The notes: generated by a model not told the origin, from the sequence alone. Counted from the stretch's first letter, positions 25,131-35,452 are shown. The stretch is 64,000 bases of DNA from Rhodococcus jostii RHA1 (GCF_000014565.1 NC_008270.1:1-64000), one strand, 5' to 3'. Made by a program: numbers and translations.

Positions 25131-27641
25131 ATGGAACAGCCGACACTGTCAATGGCCGCGAACATCCGGTGGACGAAGTCCGGCGTTGTCTGGGCGGACT
25201 ACGTGCTCACGGGCATCGACTACGGTTACCGCCCCGACGTGGACAAGCGCACTGCTCGTACCCTGCACACGATGCTCGTCCGCGCCCTGCCGGGCGAGTC
25301 ACTGTTGATGGGCATCGCAGCATCGTTGAGCGCCGAAGCCGTCGTTTCCCGAATGACCGAAGGCGTCGATCTCGATGCACACCCGGACTGGGCAACCGAA
25401 TGCGAAGCGACTCTCGACTCGATCGAGCTATACCGCCCGGGGCAGAGGATCTACTGGCTGAGCATTCCGCTGACCACACCCAAGGTCGTCGATCAGGTCA
25501 AGGCCGCGGCTCATTCGGCCTGGACCACACTCTCCGACTACATCGGGCTGCCGCGGACCGCAATTGATGATGACGAGATCCGGGCCCGTGTCCGGCAGGC
25601 CAACCGGATCATGGCCGACATCCCCGGTGTCTTCGATGCGCAACCTGCCACTCCCGCTCAGATGGTGTGGCTGTGGCAGCACGCGATGACGCGCGGACTG
25701 CATGTCGACCCTGACCTGCCCGACGCAGCCGTGACGCCAGGAGCAAAGTCAGGTGCCGCCCTGTCCGCATGCCGGATCGACGAGGGCGCCCAATCGGATC
25801 GAGAGAAGGCTTCGGGTTGGCGAGGCAAGGTCCCGACGTTCAGTCGGGTCCTGAAAGTCGACCAGCCATACGAATTCGTCGACCACCCTGCCTCCTACCA
25901 AGTGCTCCTCGCGCTCGCTGACACCCCCGCCGGTGGCGTCTATTTCCCCGGCTCGGAGTTCTTCACCCTCGCTGACGACTTCGGCGATATCGATGTCGAC
26001 TTTGCCGTACGGCTCAAGGTCACCGCCGGTGCCGATGTCATGCGAGCGAACAAGCGCGCGCTCGAGAACCTGAAGGAGCAGTACGAACAGCGGGAAGGAG
26101 AGTTGGCCGGCGGCCAAGGTGTTCTCGACCTCGCTGCCGCCGCGTTGACCGAATACACCTCGTTGCTCGAGACGAACCGCGATGAGGTCGAGGTTGCCTG
26201 GACGGCGTTGTTCGCGGTAGGAGCTGATTCCGAGGAGCGTGCACTCGCTGATGCGAAGGCATTGGTGAAAGCGTTCGAACAGCAGGAATACAAGGTGGTC
26301 GCGCCGGTCGGCTACCAGGAAGACCTGTGGTGGGCGATGTTGCCTGGCGTTCCCACCTCGAAGATCGTCCGCGAGTTCGCGCAGATCACCACATCGACGC
26401 ATTTCGCGGCGTACATGCCGTTCATTCGCAACGATCTCGGCGATGGCAGCGGTCCGCTGTTGGCACTGAACATCACCACTTCTCGGATCGGTGTGGTTCA
26501 CCACGACGTCGCCGGAAAGTCCCTGCGCGACCAGTCCGGATCCTTCGCGGTCACCGGTGAGCTCGGATCGGGCAAGTCGGTCACCATGAAGGTGATCGCC
26601 GGCCAGGTCGTCGACTGCGGGGGGCAGGTCATCGGTATCGACCAAAGCGATCTCGGCGAGTACGCCAATTGGGCCAAGGCCGTCACCGAGGCAGTCGTGG
26701 TCGACCTCGTCGAACCCGAATACAGCATGGATCCACTGAGGATCTTCGAGGCCGGGGTCGCAGCAGAAATGGCCCAGTCCGTGTTGTTGACACTGCTCCG
26801 GATCCAGCCTTCCTCAGACCTGGGCATCGCATTGGCGAAGGTGCTCGAGCCCGAGTACCGCGCAGAGCACCCCTACCAAGGTTTGGGCGAGCTGACCGAA
26901 CACCTCCTGTCCGGGGCTTGCCCGATCGCCCACGCCCAAGATCTCGGCGAAGCGATGAACGTCTACGCCCGCCGCACCTACGCCGCGGTACTGTTCGGCA
27001 AAGATCTACCCCCGCTGCCCATTACTGCTCCCGGCATCATTTTCCGCACCCACAAGGTCGACTTGCCGACCCAGCTGCAGACCGAGAAGCAGCACCTCTA
27101 TGAGAACCTGCCGCTGGAGAAGCGGTTCGGTCACGCGGTGTACACCCTGATCGCGAAGGTCGCCCGCGGACAGTGCTTCGCCGACCCCGACCAGATGGCG
27201 TTGTTCCTCGTCGACGAGGCACACCACCTCCTGGGCGCCGACGACGGAGTCGACATCGTCGAGGACTTCGTGCTGCAGGGCCGCAAGTCCTCTGCCGCCG
27301 TGGGACTCGGCGACCAGGACTGCGCGTTCGGCACCCCGAAGCTGCGCGGACTGATCAAGACCCGCATCGCGCACCGGCATACAGACGAAACCCTCGCCAA
27401 GCGCGCCATTGAATGGCTCGGCCTCGACCCGGACGACTACGGACTGGTCAAGCAATACATGGAGCAGACAGCTCCGGTAACCGGAAAAGACAAGTACGTC
27501 GAACCGCACCGCCGCGGTGAAGGTTACATGCGCGATGGCAGCGGAAACGTCGGTCGTATCAAGACGCTGCTGCCGGCAACCGAGTCTCGCCGAAGTGCAG
27601 TGTCGACCACTCCGAAGGACAACAAGCTGGTGAAAGCATGA
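25131..27641 (+). CDS. VirB4/TcpF-like conjugation ATPase
   Basis: This 836-residue protein has Walker A GELGSGKSV at residues 476-484 and Walker B ALFLVDEAHHLL near 690-700. Between and after them are helical blocks typical of VirB4/TraC ATPases, which power assembly and substrate transport. The N-terminal half (about 1-450) is the substrate and oligomerisation part. A long coiled-coil-like stretch (about 305-390, ALENLKEQYEQREGELAGG) is visible. The start is ATG 25131, MEQPTLSMAANIRWTKSG; the open frame runs further upstream but only as a shadow of the TcpE-like gene. It overlaps the next gene by ATGA. Confidence 0.9.
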   Translation: MEQPTLSMAANIRWTKSGVVWADYVLTGIDYGYRPDVDKRTARTLHTMLVRALPGESLLMGIAASLSAEAVVSRMTEGVDLDAHPDWATECEATLDSIELYRPGQRIYWLSIPLTTPKVVDQVKAAAHSAWTTLSDYIGLPRTAIDDDEIRARVRQANRIMADIPGVFDAQPATPAQMVWLWQHAMTRGLHVDPDLPDAAVTPGAKSGAALSACRIDEGAQSDREKASGWRGKVPTFSRVLKVDQPYEFVDHPASYQVLLALADTPAGGVYFPGSEFFTLADDFGDIDVDFAVRLKVTAGADVMRANKRALENLKEQYEQREGELAGGQGVLDLAAAALTEYTSLLETNRDEVEVAWTALFAVGADSEERALADAKALVKAFEQQEYKVVAPVGYQEDLWWAMLPGVPTSKIVREFAQITTSTHFAAYMPFIRNDLGDGSGPLLALNITTSRIGVVHHDVAGKSLRDQSGSFAVTGELGSGKSVTMKVIAGQVVDCGGQVIGIDQSDLGEYANWAKAVTEAVVVDLVEPEYSMDPLRIFEAGVAAEMAQSVLLTLLRIQPSSDLGIALAKVLEPEYRAEHPYQGLGELTEHLLSGACPIAHAQDLGEAMNVYARRTYAAVLFGKDLPPLPITAPGIIFRTHKVDLPTQLQTEKQHLYENLPLEKRFGHAVYTLIAKVARGQCFADPDQMALFLVDEAHHLLGADDGVDIVEDFVLQGRKSSAAVGLGDQDCAFGTPKLRGLIKTRIAHRHTDETLAKRAIEWLGLDPDDYGLVKQYMEQTAPVTGKDKYVEPHRRGEGYMRDGSGNVGRIKTLLPATESRRSAVSTTPKDNKLVKA

Positions 27642-29917
27642 CCGCGGCCGCGGCGTCCTCCCGTGAACGGGAGGTGGTCGGCGCCCCCGAACCCCGGGAG
27701 TATTTCAGTGTCCGCGCCGCGGCCACACGCTCACTGCTGCGGCTTGTCACCGCGTGGATTCCGCAATCCTGGTTGACCGCACTGATACACCTGACCCGTC
27801 CAGTGACCCGCTGGCTGTGGGCACGCTGGTGGAGCCGGCTCCTGATCCGCCTCATCGCCGGCTGGCACGCGGCCGGCGCCATCGTGATGATCGTGGCGAC
27901 CCCGGCTCTCGCCGATCCCGCCGGCGGCGGCGGTGCGAGCCCGTTCTTCGCCTGGATGAATCTGAAAGATTCGCACGGCATCGACGCGTGGGGCTACTTC
28001 CTGTCCATCGACAAAGGCAACGCGTCGGTGGGCGGCGGCTGGCGGATGATCTGGGCGTACATCATCACCCTCGAATACGAGGTCTTCCGCTTCCTGATGG
28101 CAACGGGCATCTGGTTCATCACCTGGGTGCTCTCGTTCGAATGGCTCGACCTGATCCTCACGCCCGTGCGCGCCATCGCCGACTCGGTCACCTCCATCAC
28201 CGACCAGTTCGCGCTGACCCCGCTGATGCTCACAGTCGCCGGACTCAGCGTCGCCATCTGGATCATCCGCGGCCGATTCTCCACCGGAATCTACGAGCTC
28301 CTCATGTCCTGCGTCATCGCGGCCGCGGCCGTGGGCGTTCTCTCGAACCCGGTTGATCGCGTCCTCGGGGACGACGGGCTGGTGCTGTCGGCGCGAGATG
28401 CGGGCCTGGAAGTCGCCTCAGGGCTGGCGAACGGTGGTGATACCAGCGGAAACCCGCAGACCGAGATCGAGACGATCGAATCGAAACTCGTCGACACGTT
28501 CATCCGCCAACCAACGCAACTGATCAACTTCGGAGTCGTTCTCGATGCCCCGGAAAACAACGGGAAATGCGTCAAAGAGTTCGACGCCGCGTACCTCGTG
28601 AAGCCCAAGGAGCCTGGACTCGCGGACAAAGCGCAGGACGTCGTCTCCGAGATCGCCCCTGGGGCAGGCGTAGCCCTTGACCTGATCAATCCCGACGCGA
28701 AACCGGAAGACCGCGTCAAAGATGCCATCGCCAAATGTGAGGGGGAGGACGGGCCGATGAAGGCCTATGCCGACAACCCCGGTCCCGGACAAGCAATGGG
28801 CCTGTTTTTCCTGATCTTCGCCGGCGCACTCCTCATGGCCTTCGCGATCTACCTCGCCGGCCGATTGATCATCGCCGCAGGTGTCTCGATCGGCAATGCC
28901 ATCAAATCGATACCAGGAGTCGTCCTCGCCATCGCACCCTCGATGCGCGGGCAGTTCTGGCGGACCATTGCCAACGTCGCAATGGCGTTGCTGCAGATGA
29001 TCTTCGCCATCGTCTTCCTCGTGGGATACGTCATGGTCGTCGAGGATCTCTTCGCTGCAGACGAATCGAACCTGATCCGCACGGTGTTCTTCGTCGACAT
29101 CTTCCTGGTCACCGCACTTCTCCTCTTCCGCCGAGCGGTCAAGGGAATGAAGCGACTGTCGGACAACCTGGCAACAATTCTGGCTAAACGGCCCAACGCC
29201 GCACCGACCGCCATTAGTCGCTCAACGCCCACCACAGCGCGCGACATCGCTGCGATGGCCGCCAACGGACGCCACCTGTACCAGGGCGGAAAGGCCGCGG
29301 TGAAGGGGGCAGGAGCACTAGCGAAGAAGTCCGGCACTGCCGCGGCAACGACCGGAAAAGTCGCAGCCGGAGCCACGTCGACCGCAGCAACCGGCGGGGC
29401 AGCTGCAGTGCTGGTTGCCGGACGGGTCCTCTCCTCGACGGCGAAGCGAGCGAAGAACAAGGTCGACTCGATCGCCGATCCCGACAGCTACCCGAAGTCC
29501 ACCTCAGGCACGGTCGGTGCCCAGACCAGTCGTGGAACCGCCGCTACGAACGCTGCTGCCGACGCTGTCCGGAGTCGACTGTCGAAAACGGCGGTGTCGG
29601 ACAAGGCCGGCATCAAGCACCCCATCGGGGTCGCCCCGTCATTGCCGGTCGCCAATCCTGGCCAGGTCCGCGCCTCGGCCACGACGACCAGTAGCCCTGA
29701 CGGTCGCCGATTCCGCGAATTCACCACCACGTCTGGGGCGCCGGTGATGTTGCCGACTACACCGAGCCGCACCCCGCGACCAGCCAGACCCGCCTCTCCT
29801 GAAACAGGGATCCCCAACGGTTCAGCGTCGAAGACTGCTCAGCTGCTCGCTGCCGCAGCGCAGTCCGGATCCGCGCCGGTAGTCAAGCCGAGCGCACTGG
29901 CCCACCGAGCTCGCTGA
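27638..29917 (+). CDS. VirB6-like polytopic membrane protein
   Basis: In this 759-residue protein residues 40-510 hold about seven hydrophobic helices, with a signal-like segment (AAGAIVMIVATPALADPAGGG) near residue 85. A large loop (about 245-380) with a cysteine pair lies outside. The last 250 residues are Ala/Thr/Ser/Pro-rich and probably cytoplasmic and disordered. The layout fits the TcpH/VirB6 group, inner-membrane channel parts of conjugation machines. It is coupled at both ends (ATGA at 27638; overlap at 29917). Confidence 0.75.
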   Translation: MTAAAASSREREVVGAPEPREYFSVRAAATRSLLRLVTAWIPQSWLTALIHLTRPVTRWLWARWWSRLLIRLIAGWHAAGAIVMIVATPALADPAGGGGASPFFAWMNLKDSHGIDAWGYFLSIDKGNASVGGGWRMIWAYIITLEYEVFRFLMATGIWFITWVLSFEWLDLILTPVRAIADSVTSITDQFALTPLMLTVAGLSVAIWIIRGRFSTGIYELLMSCVIAAAAVGVLSNPVDRVLGDDGLVLSARDAGLEVASGLANGGDTSGNPQTEIETIESKLVDTFIRQPTQLINFGVVLDAPENNGKCVKEFDAAYLVKPKEPGLADKAQDVVSEIAPGAGVALDLINPDAKPEDRVKDAIAKCEGEDGPMKAYADNPGPGQAMGLFFLIFAGALLMAFAIYLAGRLIIAAGVSIGNAIKSIPGVVLAIAPSMRGQFWRTIANVAMALLQMIFAIVFLVGYVMVVEDLFAADESNLIRTVFFVDIFLVTALLLFRRAVKGMKRLSDNLATILAKRPNAAPTAISRSTPTTARDIAAMAANGRHLYQGGKAAVKGAGALAKKSGTAAATTGKVAAGATSTAATGGAAAVLVAGRVLSSTAKRAKNKVDSIADPDSYPKSTSGTVGAQTSRGTAATNAAADAVRSRLSKTAVSDKAGIKHPIGVAPSLPVANPGQVRASATTTSSPDGRRFREFTTTSGAPVMLPTTPSRTPRPARPASPETGIPNGSASKTAQLLAAAAQSGSAPVVKPSALAHRAR

Positions 29918-31563
29918 TGACGCTCCTCGACACACCACCGTCGACCCCGGACACACAGGAAGGCAGCTCGAAAAAGTGGTGGTGGCTGCTCGCCGGAATA
30001 CCCGCCTTCGCCATGGTCATCATGATGGCTCCGATACTGGTCATCCTCGCGACGACCGGTAGTGACACGAACTGCGGTCAACCTGTGCCAGACGCCGGCG
30101 GCGGCAGCCTCATGGGAATCAAGCCCGGATCCCTCGCGGTCCCGATGGCCGAAGGCACCTACACAATCAGCTCACCCTTCGGTATGCGCGAGGGAGGCAT
30201 GCACGACGGCCAGGACTACGCAGCACCACTGGACACCCCGTTCTACGCCGCCGGTGACGGCGAAGTCATCGCCGCAGAGCCCGCCGCCGGCTACGGACAC
30301 TGGATTCGGATCCGGCACACCATCGAGGGCCAGATCGTCGAATCCCTATACGGGCACATGCAGGCGTCCGGGGTCCTCGTCCACACCGGAGACAAGGTCA
30401 AAGCGGGCCAACTGATCGGCAAGGTGGGCAGCGAAGGACAGTCGAGTGGACCGCATCTTCACTTCGGCATCTACCCCGGAGGCTGGTCACTGGGCGGCGG
30501 AGTAGATCCCATTCCGTGGCTCAAACAACAAGGAACCATATCGCCCAATGGAGGACCAGCAGAGCTGGTCGCACATTCCACCGGTGGCGATCTACCACCG
30601 CTGCCCGCCGACAAAGGCAGCGAAGCGCACATGCAGGTCGACTCCATCCGCGTCATGCGCACAATCGCGGCGGCCTTCCCCGAGATCGCCACCATCGGCG
30701 GATGGCGCCCCACCGGCGACGTCGCCCAGGACCACCCCGACGGCCGCGCGGTCGACATCATGATTCCCGACTCCGCGAGCGCCCAAGGGAAGGCGCTCGG
30801 CGACAAGATCGCCCTGTACCTCCAACAGAACAAAGTGGCCCTCAACGTCGAGTACTTGATCTGGCAACAGCGCTACTGGGATGGCACCGGTGACTGGTCA
30901 CTGATGGAGGACCGTCACGGCTACACCGCAAACCACTTCGACCACGTACACGTCACACTCGAGGGCGGCGGGATGCCGACCGTCGACTCCCACTACGGCA
31001 GCGCTCCGGGCGGTACGACCACCACGGAGCCGTGCCCGCCAGAGGGCGGTGATCAGACCAAGTTCGCCCCTGGCAGCATCCCGCCGCAATACACCAACGC
31101 AGTCTCGGCTGCTGGGTCTCTGTGCCCAGAGGTGAGCCCGGTTCTGATTGCCGGCATCGTTCAACAAGAGTCCGGGTTCAACGAAAAGGCCGTCAGCAAG
31201 GGCGATGGCGTAAACCAGGGCGGCGCCGAAGGAATGAGTCAGTTCATGCCGGAGACCTGGAAGGCTTTCGGTACGGATTCCGGTCTAGATCGAAACGGAA
31301 AAGCGGAACCACCGAACGCTGCCGACCCGTTCAATCCGTACGACGCGATCGCCTCGGAAGGGCACTATCTCTGCCACATCGCCGACTACCTTCGACCGCA
31401 TCACGACAGTGGAGCCGTCAACGGCGACTTCACCGATCTGATCATCGCCGCCTACAACGGCGGGGAGGGTGCCGTCGTCACCTACGGCGGGATTCCGCCA
31501 TTCGGCCAGACTCAGGCATACGTGCCGGCCGTGCGTGAGCACATGAAGAAGTTGTCGGCCTGA
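29917..31563 (+). CDS. peptidoglycan hydrolase of the conjugation machine (M23 plus transglycosylase)
   Basis: This 548-residue protein has an N-terminal membrane anchor (22-47). An M23/LytM endopeptidase domain follows, with zinc ligands H96 and D100 (MHDGQD) and the HLH motif at 180-182. A middle domain (about 240-350) has DHPDGRAVDI and FDHVHVTLEGG, which may also bind metal. The C-terminal domain is a lytic transglycosylase with the catalytic Glu near 418 (IVQQESGFN) and EGMSQFMPETW. Such TcpG-like proteins open the cell wall for transfer. It is the last gene of the operon. Confidence 0.85.
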   Translation: MTLLDTPPSTPDTQEGSSKKWWWLLAGIPAFAMVIMMAPILVILATTGSDTNCGQPVPDAGGGSLMGIKPGSLAVPMAEGTYTISSPFGMREGGMHDGQDYAAPLDTPFYAAGDGEVIAAEPAAGYGHWIRIRHTIEGQIVESLYGHMQASGVLVHTGDKVKAGQLIGKVGSEGQSSGPHLHFGIYPGGWSLGGGVDPIPWLKQQGTISPNGGPAELVAHSTGGDLPPLPADKGSEAHMQVDSIRVMRTIAAAFPEIATIGGWRPTGDVAQDHPDGRAVDIMIPDSASAQGKALGDKIALYLQQNKVALNVEYLIWQQRYWDGTGDWSLMEDRHGYTANHFDHVHVTLEGGGMPTVDSHYGSAPGGTTTTEPCPPEGGDQTKFAPGSIPPQYTNAVSAAGSLCPEVSPVLIAGIVQQESGFNEKAVSKGDGVNQGGAEGMSQFMPETWKAFGTDSGLDRNGKAEPPNAADPFNPYDAIASEGHYLCHIADYLRPHHDSGAVNGDFTDLIIAAYNGGEGAVVTYGGIPPFGQTQAYVPAVREHMKKLSA

Positions 31564-31758
31564 CACTCGCTCGGACGTTATTGCCACACCGAAGATCGGC
31601 GCCCGGCACTAAGGCCGGCCACCCACCGCTCGGTAGTGGAAAGTGCGCACTCGGGCAGGGTGAGGCGAATTCATGCCCGTCCCGGGTGAAGTCCGACCCC
31701 TTGGCAATAAGGGGTAAGCGGTCCCGCCTCGGGACATCAGCGCAGATCTTCAGCGACA

Positions 31759-31787
31759 CGAAAAACCCCCTGGCGGGGGTGTTTTCG
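31759..31787. terminator. intrinsic terminator after the conjugation operon
   Basis: The hairpin ACCCCC-TGGC-GGGGGT is flanked by AAAA on the left and GTTTTCG on the right, so it can end transcription from both sides. It lies 195 bases past the hydrolase stop. Confidence 0.7.
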
Positions 31788-32295
31788 CGAGGAGGACTTG
31801 GCAGGTCCTCCGCTTATGGCCTTGGCCGGGCCGTCACTTTTCTGAGGTGAGGTCGAAAGTTGGCGCATTCGAAACTCGTGAAACTCGTACTGCAAACCCA
31901 GGCCCAGGGTAACTGACTGCTGCCCGGCCGGCAGCGTTACTCGGACGGGAGGAGCAACCATTTCTTCCGCCCCTGCCGCGAGCGAGCGGCAACGCCGAAC
32001 TGTTCGTTCAGAGGAGCCCTGCCGGTTGAACCCGTTACGGATGCCGGCGGTGGCGGGACGGCGTTGGGACGGGTTCGCGATCGTTGTGCGAGACCAGCGA
32101 GATCAGTGGCATGGCACCAAGGACAGGTACGCACGCGAGGGTCAAGGAACGGATCAACACGCGTGAGATGGGTTGTTGCCTGAGCGGAAATATATCCCTA
32201 CGCGGGGGATTCGCTCCGTCCATGCTCTCTTCGTTGCGCTGTTCGGAGCGTAACCCACGTGTCAAGGGGGTGGTGGTGCAAATCGGGGATGTCCC

Positions 32296-32550
32296 GGCTC
32301 AGTGCATCTGATGCCGACTCAGCAGATCAGATGCGGCCGACGGTCGATCTGATGCCTGACTCGGTGAATCTGATGCCGGGTCCCCTGGTCGCGGTCGACG
32401 TCCTCGTGCGTCGGGACTCAGGCCATGTGCAATCGGTCGGGCGGCACGCCAACAAATTCCACGCGCATCAGATTCAGTGAGGCGAAGTCGAACATTGCGG
32501 CTCAGACAATCTGACGCACCGCAGGTCGGCGGCATCAGATTCACTGAGCC
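32296..32550. repeat. seven-copy iteron cluster
   Basis: The element CTCAGTGAATCTGATGCC appears in variants at 32296-32315, 32316-32336, 32339-32356 and 32357-32378 as direct tandem copies. Their GATGC cores start at 32310, 32330, 32351 and 32372, so the spacing is 20-21 bases, two helical turns. An inverted copy lies at 32465-32483, a direct copy at 32499-32518 and an inverted copy at 32532-32550. It is non-coding and upstream of the FtsK/TcpA-like gene. Candidates are an origin of replication, an origin of transfer, or a clt-like site for the motor. Confidence 0.8.
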
Positions 32551-32704
32551 AGGACAGGGGATTGCCGTACCGGCATGGCGGTGTCGCAAGGTCGGGTCAA
32601 TGGGATGAGGATGGGATGCCTCCCAGAGGACTCCACCATGAGGCGATGAGCGCACCGCCTCCAGATGTGGAGCGAGCGCGGATCAGAAAACTTGGCCAGC
32701 GCGT

Positions 32705-32744
32705 GTCACACAAGCTCCCTTACCGGGATCTTCCTCCGAGTAGG
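32705..32744 (+). promoter_or_regulatory. plasmid regulon element, copy B
   Basis: GTCACACAAGC begins at 32705 and GGATCTTCCTCC at 32726, followed by GAGTAGGA. It lies about 215 bases above the start of the FtsK/TcpA-like gene. Confidence 0.75.
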
Positions 32745-32960
32745 AGAGATCAATCAGCGGCGAGGTGGTGTGCTCGCTCGCGCAGGAGGGAGCAGCGTGG
32801 AAATGCGAACTGATCAGCGAACTGCGAACGCAAGGTGGCCGCGGCACGGATCGACAGTTGGATACGCCGAGTCAGGAAGTACGAATCGGCGAGCGGAAGG
32901 CAATCGCGGTGCCGGCACGCTCGTGATCTCCTCGCCGACTGGTGAAGGCGAGGCCTGGCG

Positions 32961-35321
32961 ATGACAACCACACCTCCGCAGCAAAGTGGTGCGCGGTTTG
33001 CACGCTCTCCCCGAATCAGTTCCTTGCCGCCGCGGCCGCACACCTGGCTTCGCGACAGTTTCTGCTTGGGTACCACCGCGGTCGGTGCCAGCGCCGCCGC
33101 TCCTCTGTTCGGATACAGCGCCCTCGCGATGCCCGCCGCGGCGGGCTTGTCGATCGCTGCCGTCTACGCCGGAGTAGCCGGCAAACGTAAGCAGCTTCGC
33201 GATGTCGACGTCGACGAGGTGATCGAAAGGCTGTGCCCGATCGTGGGGCTGCCGGAGGCCACCCGGGCGGTGCTGTCGACGTCGAAATGGAGTCGTGGAT
33301 GGCCGGGACTTCCGGGGAAACTCACCGTGCACTACGACTCGACACAGGCACTGAATGACGAGACGTGGCTCGCTGATATCTGCGGGGTCTTCGAAGATCA
33401 AGGGTGGGGTTTCTTCGAACTCGACAAGCACGACCCCGCCCGCCGGCGCCTGATCTTCACGCCCGCTGCCGAGCCGGAACGAGAAGTCTCCGACAGCGAC
33501 CAGGTTGTGCGCGCGAAGCGGATCATCGCCCAGCTGTTGGGCCCGACCGCGACCGTAACCGCAATCGACGTCGCCGCCGAAACCGGCGAAGTGACCTCAA
33601 TGGAAGTACGTCATGAACTTGGTCCGAAACTGGAATCGGATGGCTACCGGACCCGCGTCGAACGAGGAATGAGCGCGACGTTGCCCGGTCGCTGGAGAGC
33701 ACGGTGGAACCTTGAAACGGATTGGGTTCGATTCGAGCAACGCACAGCATTCCCGGACAGCGTCTGGTTGCCGGCACCGGACCTCGACCCCGGGGCCGAT
33801 CTCTTGGCCAGTTACGACTCGGTGGAAATTCCGTACGGAATCGACGAAGACGGCAACGAGGTTGTGTGGAGGCCGGCGATCGACCCGAACCTGATGCTGA
33901 TCGGCCCACCCGGAAGCGGTAAGACCGTGACCGCCCACAATCTGTTGGTCAACTTCTCGCGACGTGGATGGCCGATCTGGGTCCTCGACGGCAAGTACGT
34001 CGAATTCCTGGGATTCCAGGACTGGCCCAACGTACAAGTCGTCGCTACGACCATCGAGCAGCAAGTGGCGTTGGTCCACCGCGCCCGCGATCTCATGGAG
34101 TTCCGCTACCAGAAGATCGTTACCGGTGAGGCGACCGAAGCGGACTTCGAACCAGTACTGGTCTTTCTCGACGAATGGGCCGAGTTCCGCGGCAACGTCG
34201 AAGATTGGTACTCCAGGGTCAAGCCGAAAGGCGGCACCCGACAGCCACCGGTGCTCAACATGCTGGCGTCGATGGCACGCAAGGCCCGAACCTCGCGAGT
34301 GCATCTAGTCTTTGGAACTCAGCGTCCCGACGCGCAGTACTTCCTCGGCGACATGCGTGACAACTTCGCCATGCGCATCTCCATGGGCCGGCTCTCACCA
34401 CAAGGGGCGCTCATGATGTGGCAATCACCGACGATCGGTACCAGCGTGCCCCGCAAGTGCCGCGGCCGCGGCACCACCGTCACCGACAACTATCAGCCCA
34501 TCGAGATCCAGTGCTACCGCGTACCCGACCCCCGCAAGACGCGCGCCGGCACCTTCGAGTCCGATCTGCTCGACACCCTCCGACCGCCGATAACACGCCA
34601 TCCGCGATTGCTGATCGTCCCACCGGACGAACTTCCGGACATCGACGCCACCGACGACATGTCCGATCCAACACCGCTGACGTACTTCGACTACATCGAG
34701 GCCGAATGGGTACTGGCCAGCGACCGGCCCGACCTCGATCCGGTACTCAGAAGAGCGAAGATGACCCACGAAACCGATCGGCGTCTCGCGTCACCGACGG
34801 CGCTTCTCGGGCTGCTCGGGGGCCGCGCCGAGCCCACCAACGAAGCGGCGGTAGAGCTCGACGACTACCGCACCCCGACGGCCGTCAAGAACGGCGCCAC
34901 TGACGCCGCCTCGTTCCTCGATCAGCTCTCTGCTCCACAACTCGGTGAATCCTCCGCCGCTCGGGGGGAGTCCTCACGCGCTCGACTAGCCCTGGTCAAA
35001 GAGACAGCAGCAACCGAACCAGAGATTCCGGCGGACGGCGGAGCCGAGGTCTTCGGAATACCGGAGGATTCACCTGACACCTACGAGGACCAGTACGGGC
35101 CGGTCCGCGATGTTCGCGCTGCCGATGTAGCACTCGGGGACCTGTTGCTGATGGAGGACATCGACGAATGGGTCGTCGTAGACACCGATCCCGAACCGGA
35201 CATCATCGAAGACTCATTGCTGTCACTGACCTGGCGAAGCGACACCGATGAGTTCGGCGACCTCGCCTTACCTGATAGTTCCTACGTATCGATTCGCAAA
35301 CCCATCCATGTATCTGGCTGA
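32961..35321 (+). CDS. FtsK/SpoIIIE-type motor, TcpA-like coupling protein
   Basis: This 786-residue protein has hydrophobic segments near residues 33-72 (FCLGTTAVGASAAAPLFGY, AMPAAAGLSIAAVYAGVAG). Walker A GPPGSGKT lies near 315-322 and Walker B VLVFLDEWAEF near 400-410. A further motor block is FGTQRPDAQYFLGDMRDNFAMRISMG. The C-terminal 200 residues are acidic and probably flexible. TcpA proteins move DNA to the conjugation pore. In Streptomyces, TraB-type relatives move double-stranded DNA without a relaxase. The start is GTG or ATG 32961 at the end of the long regulatory gap. Confidence 0.85.
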   Translation: MTTTPPQQSGARFARSPRISSLPPRPHTWLRDSFCLGTTAVGASAAAPLFGYSALAMPAAAGLSIAAVYAGVAGKRKQLRDVDVDEVIERLCPIVGLPEATRAVLSTSKWSRGWPGLPGKLTVHYDSTQALNDETWLADICGVFEDQGWGFFELDKHDPARRRLIFTPAAEPEREVSDSDQVVRAKRIIAQLLGPTATVTAIDVAAETGEVTSMEVRHELGPKLESDGYRTRVERGMSATLPGRWRARWNLETDWVRFEQRTAFPDSVWLPAPDLDPGADLLASYDSVEIPYGIDEDGNEVVWRPAIDPNLMLIGPPGSGKTVTAHNLLVNFSRRGWPIWVLDGKYVEFLGFQDWPNVQVVATTIEQQVALVHRARDLMEFRYQKIVTGEATEADFEPVLVFLDEWAEFRGNVEDWYSRVKPKGGTRQPPVLNMLASMARKARTSRVHLVFGTQRPDAQYFLGDMRDNFAMRISMGRLSPQGALMMWQSPTIGTSVPRKCRGRGTTVTDNYQPIEIQCYRVPDPRKTRAGTFESDLLDTLRPPITRHPRLLIVPPDELPDIDATDDMSDPTPLTYFDYIEAEWVLASDRPDLDPVLRRAKMTHETDRRLASPTALLGLLGGRAEPTNEAAVELDDYRTPTAVKNGATDAASFLDQLSAPQLGESSAARGESSRARLALVKETAATEPEIPADGGAEVFGIPEDSPDTYEDQYGPVRDVRAADVALGDLLLMEDIDEWVVVDTDPEPDIIEDSLLSLTWRSDTDEFGDLALPDSSYVSIRKPIHVSG

Positions 35322-35452
35322 GCTGGCAACGGGACGGCTCTCCATAGCGGATCGATTCGAGTCGATCAATCCCGACGGCGGTGTGTACCGCGTGGACCTG
35401 ACCGTCTTCTGACCAGGTCACCCCGAGCGCACGCTGTCCGGCGTCCGAAGGA

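Larger units (their letters stand above)
31564..32960. other. long non-coding region between the operon end and the motor gene
   Basis: Almost 1.4 kb without a supported gene. It holds a terminator (31759-31787), the seven-copy iteron cluster (32296-32550) and regulatory element B (32705-32744). The density of sites and the position before the FtsK-like gene suggest an origin of transfer or replication. Short readings here have no ribosome binding site and no protein-like composition. Confidence 0.65.

Noticed and set aside
31941..32311. Short frames between the conjugation operon and the iterons
   Set aside because: No ribosome binding sites and no recognisable family; composition is that of non-coding DNA.
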